Shown here one piece after another: positions 51,901 to 63,900 of a stretch of 64,000 nt of DNA (positions are counted from its first letter, which is position 1; the number at the start of each line of letters is the position of its first letter). The stretch lies in contig CM034244.1 of the NCBI GenBank assembly GCA_019916065.1, positions 23,924,471 to 23,988,470 on the forward strand, given 5' to 3'. The notes beneath the pieces are model-generated. The model was given only the letters and a program-made list of their open reading frames with translations. It ran no database searches and had not been told where the DNA came from. This DNA is from Vitellaria paradoxa (Eukaryota > Streptophyta > Magnoliopsida > Ericales > Sapotaceae). A program made the translations under genes and the position numbers.

Positions 51901-54900
51901 AAAAAAGAACTTAATTGACATGCTGTTATGACTCATGCATTTATTTGAGTATTTTATTCACTTTAATTACGTTGATTTTGTTCAATTTCAACACCATTTT
52001 TGCATGAACTTAGTATTTAAAACCCAAAAATTTTCTAAGTCTTGGAACCTGTCCGCACAAGCGTACGTATGTAGGTCCGTTCATACGGCCGTGCATGCGT
52101 TGTGTTCTGGGTTGCTAACATGTTTCCACCAATTGATTTTTATAATATACATATACACCCACACACATGCATGTTCATCTGTCTTTAAGCTTCTCCTTGT
52201 GAGAAGAATGTTTGTCAATTCATCCATTGCATATAAATGCATTACATCCATGAGAGGGAGAAGGAATGGTTCACTGGGCAAGGGTTTGACCTGTGGTTGA
52301 CAGAGGGAACATGTAGAGCTAAGAGCTTGAGAGCCTGAGGGTGCTATACAGAGTGTTTGTGGGAGTGCTATGAAAGAAAAGGAAAAGAGAGGGAAAGAAA
52401 GAGAAGAAGAAGAGAAGAAAAAGAGGAGAGTCATCATATTGCATCAATCTACATCATCCTCTTATTGGCTTTGTCATCAAGAGCTAGGGAGTCTGAACAA
52501 TCTCTTGTAATTATACAGTGTAAAGGAACTGAAATTGATTGTATTATATGGTTGGAGATTGCATTGCATATCCATGGTGATGAAATTTCAATAATGATTT
52601 GATAAATCTATAATATGGTAAGTTTCCTTGTTGAGAGCATGTTTTCTTAAAGGATATGTGGTCATTGAGTTGGAGAAATTTGATTTATAGATAAGCATGA
52701 TTTCGTAAATATTGTGAAACAGAGCATGTTATTTCTGGGAATTTAAAGATTTGGTAGTTAGCATTCATACGGATGCCTATCCGAACAAGTGCTTAGACCC
52801 AGTCTTCTGAACGGCTATTTTTACTTGTTCTGCTTTAATAGCCGAAACCCTGCGGAACCTACATATGTACGGATTTCCATACGAATGTGTGTCCAAACAA
52901 CTGTATTCCTTCTACTTATCATTGTTCTTTTAAAACTAAATAGAGATGTATTGTTGCATTATATTATATTATTAACGATATTACACACTAATAGAGTTTT
53001 ACATAATGATTTGAGATAAGTCTATGTGGTGTGGGTTGCAAACGATGTTATGCTATTGTGCTGTGAGTTGGGTGTTTATTTTGTGTCGGGAGGTAGTATT
53101 AAATAAAGCGTATATGTACCCATAGCTTGAAAGTCCCTAGACTTGAGTAGAGATTGGTTTTTGTTTCCAGTAGACTAATAACCTACAAAGCGATGAAAAT
53201 ACCTATGATTGGATAGTTATTTTTTTGGTTGCAATCAAACTTGCAGATGCTTACAATGGCATATTTTCTATGACTTAGGCCTAGATGCAGACACCAAATG
53301 ATGGTGCATTTGGATTGGGCACCATAGCCACGAGCCAATCATGCAAAGTACATACCCATACGTGTTGATGCATGCACATGTGTGTGGACTAGTCGTGGTG
53401 ATGAGTTGTGTTGTGGTGATGAGTTGTGATGATGAATTGAGATCACGGTGGTTGTATATAAATTATATTCACGTTAATATTAATGATGATTATGTTAACG
53501 GATGGTTGAGATAGACTGATGAGAATCAACAAGCAACACCAAAGGATCCATTATATGTTTCGGTTAGACCAATTACAAGGGCTAGAGCTAAGAGAATCAA
53601 AGAGACATTAAATGGACTGATTCATGACATTTGGGCCAAGCAAATTTCAAGGAATTCTTTTAACTCAAAGGAGAATCAAACCTTAATCCATGTGATCCAA
53701 ACAAGAGATGGAGCCATTTAGTTAATGACATGGGGGTGGATATACAAGGCTTATGCACATTGGGCTTCATTAAATATGTGGCATAGGCTTTGTTTAAATT
53801 ATTTGTACTTATGTTTCATTTGACATGAGCTGAACATTAATTAACTTAAGCCCATGCCTAGTTTTGGACTATGATTAAATTAGGATTTCTTTATATAAGT
53901 TATATATAGCGTGAAAGACATTTTTGTGAGCAGATTAGTTTTTACATTATATAAGAAGGGCAACAAAATGGCCTAATTTTTGAAGGCTAACATTCAAAAT
54001 TCATCAAACTTTCAAAAACTGTGCTAGGTTATCAACCATAATACTTTCTACCTTATGCAAAAGTAAGAACCATAAAGTGTTTACCATACAAAGAGACAAA
54101 ATTAACAAGGATAATGTTTATTCAAAATTTCTTAATTTATATTAGACAAGAATTCTAACCTTGTGTCCGACCCACAGGCCAAGGATTGTCTTAGGTAGAC
54201 AGTTTCTACGGAATGTAGGCCTCCCAAACGGTAAAAGGAGGTGTGTCTTAATTGCAGGAGAGCAAACTCATTCAAAAATTACTTCATAAAAACAATTTCT
54301 ATATTTGACCCGTTTATTCTGAAAACATGGGTATACTCTAAAAGTTGTTTTGATAAATAATCAAGAATTAAAAAATATTGTTTTGATAGGGCCTTTTCAT
54401 AAGCTCAAAAACAGAAAAGTTTCAAAAACATGATGGAAACACACAAAAGAATTGGAAAGATAAGGAAACATTTGAAAATATAAGCTAAACTTAATTCGTT
54501 TATATTTTTAAAACTAATATTTATATAATTTAAACAAAACTAGTATATAAATAATCTAACATGTTTAAAGGGTATATATACACATTCGACTAAAGAAATT
54601 ATAATAAATTGAATAGTAACTCCACAATTATTTCAAATGTCTCCCTTAATTTATGACAAAGTTTACATATTACATGATGTCTATTCTCCCCAATTTACTC
54701 CCTTTGACTCAATCCTTACATTAAACAAATAAATATAACTATTAAGAGTTTATGTACTCCTAGGAAGCACAAACTTGCTATCAAGGGTGCCGTTTGGGGA
54801 TCGGACTCACTAGGGACTTAAAACACATGGAGGACATAACCCTAGACTCATGTTGGACTCGCCTTTTGCCGTGTCTAATTTTATTTATCTTCAAACACAA

Positions 54901-57900
54901 CTTGGACAAATTAGAGACTTATTTCAAACACGTTACAAATTCGTTTTGGACACTAGTTGGAATCACTTTGAAAAAATTAATTTTTTATAATTTCTTTGCT
55001 GTTGTAATTTTTTATGGAATATAATCATTGTGTGACATCTTTATGGACTTTTAAGATATCAAATACATAGTTTTTAATTTAGTTAGTGTTATATTGCATA
55101 ATTTCTACTGTATTTTGAATAAACTATTAATATGGAAGATATAAAATACATATTTATACATGTGTTGTCCCCACCGTGTTGTGTCTTCCACTTTTTTTAA
55201 AATTATTAAGCCCATACATCCGTGTTATGTCATGTTGGTGTCTGTGCCTCCTATATAAGATAACAAATACATCCGTGTTATGTCATGTTGGTGTCTGTGC
55301 ATTTTGTTATAGATAAAATTTAAAAAGTGTTTAACAAAAAGTTTACAAATCTATTTAATATACATTAAGTATAAACATAGCCAAAAAAAAAAATTGACAT
55401 CATTTGGACCAAAAAAAAAAAAAAAGAAAAAAATATAAAGGATTAATTAAGTGTTGCTACACATGTAAATATGAAACTCAATAAAGCCCTAGTCCCGAAC
55501 TAGTTGGGGTCAATTATACAAATATTCTTTTTATTTGGATTCATGATCATAGGAAGTGACTATATTTTATGATAGTTGTCAATCTACCCCAACCCTCTTC
55601 CTTTATCAATGCTTGGGACTTGTTTTGTTAAAATAAACACTACACATGCACAGGCAGAGATATATATATATATATAAACACACATTAAAATTTGAACTTT
55701 ATAACTAATTAACTACAGTAAATTTAACTATTATAATTAAAATATTTAATAGAATAGTGTAATATAATTGTTAGTATACTTAATGATATAATATATGAAA
55801 GAATAGTAGCATATTAAAATTACAAATAAGAAATATCAAATTGTTCCATCAAAATAATGGAGTTTAGTCGAAATACACCAAAATTAAATCATTTTGAACG
55901 AAACTAATTTCACTGAAAACAAAAAGTTCACGGAAACGAAACGAAACAAAATGAAAAGAAATGAAATTTAGATCCTTAAGCAGCAATGATGATGTAGAAG
56001 ATTTTTGCGTACTTGCCTAAATAGGGTGAATTTTGTTTAAAAATAATTTGTTTATTGATAGCTTTAAAAGAAAAAGTTTAAAAAAAAAAAATTGACAATA
56101 TGTTGTAAATCTGTGTCTTTTATCTTCACTTCTCAATTTACATTTGATCAAAAAAAAAAAAAAAATCCTCACTTCTCTATTTCTCATATTCCTTCTCTAA
56201 TTTCTTAAATTCTATAATGAACTAAAGATCTATCTAGAAAATTACTTACTGTGGAATACAAGTGTCCAAGATTCTTGAATAAGTATGGAAACAACTTATT
56301 GTTTCAACAATTTCGTAGTGTTTTGGTATGTTTCAATGAGTTTCAAAAGTGTTTCGAGATGTTTTGACCGAAACGATAGTTTTGGAATTCTATTAAATTT
56401 TTGTGTCGGTTACCATCGAAACAAGAATGTTTCGGCTGCTATGATGGATATGGAACAAAGTTTTGTTCCTTGCTGATAGAACTACGACAACAATGAAACT
56501 TTAGGTTATAAGTAACTATGGATTAAATCAAATGTTCATGACACCCATGCTAAATTAATTCAAGAGTTTTAAAATCGAAAAAGTTTAAGAGGACTTGGTA
56601 GTCAAAATTAAGATTGTTGAGAAAGGAGACACTGCAAGGCAATGGCTGATATTTCTAGTGCATTTACAGATTACCTAAAGACTGATGGAGTAAATTGTGA
56701 GTGAAAGTCACTGCACTTATAAGGAATTTGCATGCTTGTTCAGGTATTTCTATGATCACAGATTGCTATTATCATCGGTTGAGTAATTTATGATATAGAT
56801 AATTGAGGTATAACACCATTTATGTAACCATGTTTATATCTAATTTCAATTTTTTAATGAGGAATACCGTCTAACGTCCCTCACTTATGACATTGAGCAA
56901 CGGTATGTCCAGTAATTACATGGGTTATACATTATTTCAATTATTTACAAAAACAGTGCCTAACACCCCTCACTCATGACATAGAGCAACACTATGGCTG
57001 TGTCCATAGCTTTCGTTGAATTAATGGCTAGTAAGGAAGGACACTATTTTAAGCATATAGTGGAAAATACCAAAGAGAAGTCTACCGCTCTTACACTATA
57101 TATTCCTGTGTACCTGCAAAACGCCATTTCCCTTAAAAGGCGCAAGCTCAATTCGGATAGATGCACGTGAACTAAACACATCAAAACTGACAAAGATTTC
57201 ACAATAGTTTCTGGTGATTGCCAAAGCTTTCATTTTAAGATCATGATTAGGTATACTTAGCTAGTTAGTGTTCATAACTATACAATTTACAAGTGCAAGA
57301 GAGTGACTTAAGAGTGAGAATGAATAACTATGAGATTGGCAGCAACAAATATGAGCCCTGTAAAATGGCTTGAGGATGACTTTCTTCTACTCTTCAAACT
57401 CTAGTATATAGTGGAATGAAAACTCAGATAAAATTTTAAATGCAAGGACGGATACCTGTTTAATGAGAGTTTCCCATTTTATGGAACCCATTTGCTCCTG
57501 CAACTTATCCTTAAGGGGAGTCAGTCTTTCAACCAAGATACTGCAGCAAAGTCTAACTGCTTCACAGCTTGACTCAGACGTCGTGCTTCCAGCAGTGAAA
57601 CCCCCTTGTATCAAGCTCAGGGTATCTGATTGTATGACCCGTATTTTCTCCAAAAGGTCTTCGGTTCTTTCACACTGTAATGAACTGAGAGCAAATGCGG
57701 TCATCTGTTTTACCTTTGTCCAAAGCCCCTGCCCCAGCTCAATTCCTCCAACTTCTACAACAACAGAACCATCCTGAAGGATGCTTACTTTTCCTGGGGT
57801 AGCTCTCAGTGTCACTTCATGCAAGATAGGAACTCGAGAAATACCTCTTTTCCACCACAGATTACACCTATTGAACTGATGTATCATGTCAACCCTTTGG

Positions 57901-60900
57901 GGCAGGGATGAAGACCTAGCCAATTTATTCCAGATGGATGGCAAAGTATACTCAAAAGATTCACCTGCACTATCCCCATAGAACAATTTCAGACTGTCGA
58001 ATGTGTGTAAATTTCTATTTCTCACAGAATCCACTTCCATTGAAAGCACAGATGCTACGTGTTCTATTACAGCTTCAGCAATAAAAGATGCCTGAACCTC
58101 TCCAGGGCCCCGCATGGCTGATTTAGGTGAATGGTTTGTCTTGCATACTTTTATATCAAAAGATAAAGCACCCCAGTCATACTTTTTTAGTGCACCCAAC
58201 ATGTTCGATGGCATGATTGGGCTTATATCTACAGAAAATCCACCATTGATTAATATATCAAGATGTAGAGCAGTGATTTTCCCATTGGATTTGAACCCAA
58301 CACTGTATGTTATTTTCATGGGGTGCCTTCCTCCTGCCATTACCATATCGGTCTTGCGATTAACATATATCCGGACCGGGCGGCGTAATTTGTGTGCTGC
58401 AAGAGCACATGCTGTTGCAACCTGAAGTATTACTCGTTAATTAATTGCAGCAAGAGGTTTATAGATAAGGGGAAGAAATGGCATAAGATGTATAACAGTG
58501 AATATATGCAGCACACTATAACAAACAGGCTAAAACAAGTTTTTCAACTCATTAGCCAAAACCATGACCTTGCATGCTATAGGAGGAAAATGATCTTATT
58601 TACAAGCATAGGAGGAAAATCATTTATACAAAAGACTCATTTGATTTAATGAAGTAATTTACTCCATAAAAGCCTTCAACTAGAATTTTTTGCAAAAAGC
58701 ATTTATGGAGTAAACGCCTTTAGATTAAGGTATTTGTGCAGCCTTTAGTGGAGCTTATCTTCTTTTTCTATTTCCTTTTTTTTTCTTTTTTTATATTTTT
58801 TTTATTTTTTTATTTTTGATTGCATACTTATCTACAGAATACAATAAATTCTGCTTGCTTGAGCTATATTTTATGGATAGAACTTCTAAAAAGTTGTTAG
58901 TGAAATTAGTTGAGTGGTAATAAAACGCTAAATTAAATAAAAGCATAAGAGATAAATAACAATTTTAGTTTGAAATTAAATTAAAAATATACATTTAGTT
59001 TATGTGGATCAAAAATTCTTCCATAGTAAAATTTCTTATCAAGTTATTATTGAAACAAAATTATAATAATAAATTTTATGGAAATTTTGAATTATATTAG
59101 ACATAATAAAATGAATGCATAAAATAAATATTATGTTTATTATTATGTCTAGTATAATTCAATTATTTTCATAAAATTTATTGGGTGGATGTATTTATAA
59201 TCCACAAATAGCCTCTTGCACTCCACTTTACTTTTTTCATTAAGTGAAATCACAAATTATCCTTTTTTGACTAGCTATACCATTCATAAAAAAATATTTA
59301 CAAATTTGAAGAAACACCATTAGGTCAACAAGAGAATAGAAAATAAAAAAATTAAGATTAAAATAAATTTTATTTTTATTTTTATCTTTAACAATCATAT
59401 AAAAACAAATTTTATTTTATTTACTAATTTAACCAAATAAAAAACTTACTTCTTTCATTCATTTTGTTTACAAACTTTTGTCACTACCCTCAAGTTATTT
59501 AGTAGGGTTCTATATAATCCTTTTAATTCCCATAATTTAGTAATATATTTAAAATGAAATAAAAAGTAAAAAAATACAGGTGTGGTAAATGTTAAAATAA
59601 ATAAACTATGAAAGTTTTATTAAAAAATAAATAAATATAAAAATGATAAAAAGAAAATGACAAAATTTTGTAAAGAAACTGAAATGAAATAAGTTACTTT
59701 TTTATTTGATTAAGTTATAGAATAAAATAAAACTTATTTTTATATGATTGCTAAAGATATAAATGAAAATAGATTTCATTTTAGTCTTTAAAAATATTTT
59801 TTCTTACATAAAAATAGGACCATTTGTAAATTTAAATTGCTAATTGTATTTTACTCCCACTAACTTTTGTCACCAATCGTAAAAAAATCAAAAAATCAAT
59901 GCACCAAAAAAATTAACTTTAAGCACACAATCAAATTATCAAAATCATTAATATTTTGTTTTGAAAACTTAATTTAAACTTTTAAGAAATATTTTAAAAA
60001 CAAATCTAGGATTAGAATTTTTTATTATAGTAAGTTAACTCATATATATAAGTGAATTTTTTCAAAAAGTTTAAATGGTAATTGCCTACCCACTTATTAA
60101 AAAATCTAGAAAAAAAATGACAAGTTTTCTTCTCTATATATTTTAAAAATAAATAATTTCTATCATAAAATAAGAGTGTTTATGACATTATAATTATGTC
60201 TTAGATTGACTTTTTATATGAGTATTTATGACATTATAAGTATGCAAAACACATAATGAAAATTAAGATGGACAATTATGTAATTTCAAATAATGAAAAA
60301 GTAAAGTGGGGCACAAAAGGCTATTTGTGGAGTGCAAATAGCTTATCCAAGTTTATTATTATAATTTTGTTTAGAAAATAACTTGATAAGAATTTTTCCC
60401 AGAATTTTAATATGGTTAATATAATTCAATTATTTTCATAAAATTTATTATTATAATTTTGTTTCCAAAATAATTTGTTAAGAATTTTTCCAGTGGAAGA
60501 ATTTTATTATGGTCGATATAATTAACTAACAATTTTGTTATGGAAGAATTTTTTATCCACATAAAGTATATGTATATTTTCAATTTCATTTTCTTCAATT
60601 GCAAACTATTTACTTAAATTAGTGTTTTATTATCACTCAACTATTTTTATTGACAATTTTTTAGAATTCCCACCTGTATATAATTCAAAGCATAATTCAT
60701 TTTATCCTATACATAAGTACCCAGTCAAAAAGCAAAAACTAAAAAATTAAGGGCATTTACACCATAGATGCTTTTGGTTGAGATATATTTCAAGGGCATC
60801 TGTGGAGGCATTTACTCCATAAATGCTTTTGGTGAAAATCCTAGCCAAAAGCGTGTTTACAACTAAGACCTTTCCATTTAATGAAAACGTTGGATGTACC

Positions 60901-63900
60901 AATGCCTTGGGTCCTACTTTTGTAAATAAGTTCAATCATCTCCTATGTTTCTATATACTGCTTGTAATGTGCCACGTGAGGTCATTCTCTTGGTAAAACA
61001 TTCTAAATGAAACTTATACAAAATAACATAAGCATAAGGGGATAAATCAATGAAGAATCAAGAATGTCATAACCAAGTAATCCATCAACATTCCATCAAT
61101 TTTATTTCATTGTTTTAAGTCTATGCCAATAAAAATTTAATATGGTACTCTGCAGGGTTGTCTCCTCTATACCAACAAAAACTCGAATGCTGGACACAGA
61201 GAAAAACCCATCAGATATCATTGTTTTTCTTTCCAAAATATCAGTTGTCTTCCCTTGCAATATGATGGGTACAATACCGTCAGGGTCATCAAACTGGCTC
61301 TATGTTTCCAGGTATAAAGATTAATGAACCTGAAACCTGCTATTTTATATCAAGAACTGAGGTTTTAATCTTCATCTGATAGTAAATGGGCACATCCTTA
61401 CATTTTGGACTACAGCAAAAGTCTATCTACAATGTTAGCAAGGAAATGACCATTAAAAAAATAGGCCTTTGTACAATACTCAACCAATTGAAAGAAAATC
61501 ATAATCAAGGGGAATTAAAAGCATAAAATGTAATTTATAAGGCCCTTTCAATCCTTACCCAGAAACAAAAAGTAATCCAAATAAATTTTGAAGAAGATGA
61601 AAAAAAAAATAGTAAAAGACAATCTGAAACCTCAATGCTGTTATAATCATTCCATACCCATAAAGATATTTTACAGAAAAAGTTGCAAGATTCTGGTTAT
61701 CTTCCTTCTTGATCAAAAATTTCTAACTAATGGTGTCTTTGGAAGTTAGATTTGTGGAGGAAAAATAAAAGCGAAGGGAAAAGCCAGGAAAAGAAAAATT
61801 AAATGAAAGACATTAAATTTATTTTATTTTATTGGGTTAAACAAGAAGATAATGACTAGATGTTTTTCAAAACGTTTTAGTGTTTCATTTGATTAATCAT
61901 AAAAAAATATTACATATAAATAACTTCATTCTCCTTCGATTTTCTTTTCCCTTGACATATCATTGATCTCAAACACAGCAATTGTAGTTTTCCAATTTGC
62001 CTTACCAACTAAGCAGTTAGCAAAACATTGAAAACAAGGGGAGGGAAAAAAAAATGCCAAAAGGGGAAAGAAAAAAGAATAAATGAATCAAAACTTTCTT
62101 CATTTTGGTTAAAATATTTTATTCAAGTTGCAGCTCAAATATTTGCTTAAAATAATACATTGTATGTGATGTGCACAGCCAAAATGATATTTCCAAAAAA
62201 ATGAATAAAGGTTTGCCTTGTAAATTTCCTTGCTGAAAAGAAAAAAAAACAAATGTATCTTATCATCCTAAAATGTTAGTTTGCAGCAGTTACAAGAAAA
62301 TATTATTGCTTCCAATATAAGTCCCAGAAGAGGTAAATAAAACTAAAAAGAATTCACTACAAAAGCTCAACACAAGGCAATTCTTAGAAATGAATAGTTC
62401 TCATTTTTTCCAAAAAAATAAACTAAAAAGAAAACAAACAAATAATAAATAATCTATAATAGTCATTTAATCAGATACTTACAGGCATAGCTTTTATAGC
62501 CTTGCCACCAAAACCTCCTCCAACTCTTCTTGTAATCACACGGACATTATGTCCAGGAATGCCAAGGCATGTTGCAATTACACTGTGTGCATACTCAGGG
62601 CACTGAGATGAACTGTAAACTAGCATGCAGTTGTCTTCATCTGGGATAGCAAGGGCAGTTTGTGTTTCCATATAGAAATAGTATTGAGACGGAAGTTTGA
62701 TCTGCATGCCACAAATAAGATGGGATCAATTTAATCCAAGTTTACATATGAGAGTGAATGATTCCACGAAAGTTTCTTAATCATTACAATCTAAAATCTA
62801 TACTACATAAAAAGAACATAATTATTAGAGGGAAAAAGAAGAAGAAGAAGAAGAAGAAGAAGAAGAAGAGACAATTATAAGAAGTACCTCTGAAGAAAGA
62901 ATCGTGTGGTCAGCTTCAGCCATTCCTTTCGAGAAGTCACCAACCTGTGCTGGATATAGGGAAGGAGGAACCTCAAAAAAGCTACATCTCTCAGCAGCCT
63001 CTTCAACAGTCAAAATTGGGGGTTCCAAATTTTCAGTGTCATAATCAACCAAGGCACTCTCTGCGGCTATATCTGCAAGCTTCTGTGTACCTGCAACCTG
63101 AAGAAACATTCTGTTTATTATATGAAGGCACCAGAAAATAAAAAGAAAAATGCAAATGAATACCTTTGCTTACATAGATCCATTGTATATAGAGAACTGA
63201 TAAACATTGACAAATAAATTCTCATATAAAAACAATTGAAACAAGAAATTACCACAAACGCAAGGCGCTGGCCAGCAAACCTGGTAAGATCATCGGCAAA
63301 TAGAGGTTCAGAACCAAAAATGTTCATAGATCCTATATTTTCCCCACCATTTGGGATATCTCTAAACGAAATAACTCCAGCTACTACATCTTGCAGCAAC
63401 CTGGAGTTAATTTTAACACCCTTTACCCGTGCCAAAGGCTTCGTGCTACAAATGAAAGCACCATGAAGGCAATCTGTTGGTGAAGGAATATCATCCACAT
63501 AGACTGCTTCACCTGTGTATTTGGCCAATAACTTCAGTAAGATGAAAAATTGAATTGTTCAATGGTTTCAGAGACATATCATCTGGTAATTATAGCCAAA
63601 GACAAGCTACTCTATGAATGTTACATATGCAAGACAAAGATAAAAAAAAGTAGGAAAGAACAGAAACGATATCTGATTAACATCAATTAGAAATGACTAA
63701 AAAAACAAGAAGAAAATTGTGGAGAAGTTAATCTAGGAACACATTCAGCTTATATGAATTAAAAATTAACATCATTGACATCTTTCATTCTTATAACACC
63801 CAGCACTACATAGACTTGGTTAAATCTCTCCAATTGCAAGTATCATTGAAATCAATCAATGAGTTTACTAGCTGGAACTTTAACCAGTAAAAGAAATAAA

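Noticed and set aside
57463..57777. Open frame of about 104 codons on the plus strand, and similar ones at 58114-58425 and 63236-63466
   Set aside because: They lie opposite aldehyde oxidase exons and have no recognisable product; they are coding shadows.
61142..61324. 60-codon plus-strand frame in the 4-kb intron as an extra gene or exon
   Set aside because: No family match, no splice or start context of note, and the aldehyde oxidase frame is complete without it.
26737..63512. Calling the aldehyde oxidase a pseudogene because of its huge, transposon-filled introns
   Set aside because: All nine exons join in one open frame, all intron ends are GT-AG, and the catalytic motifs are present.
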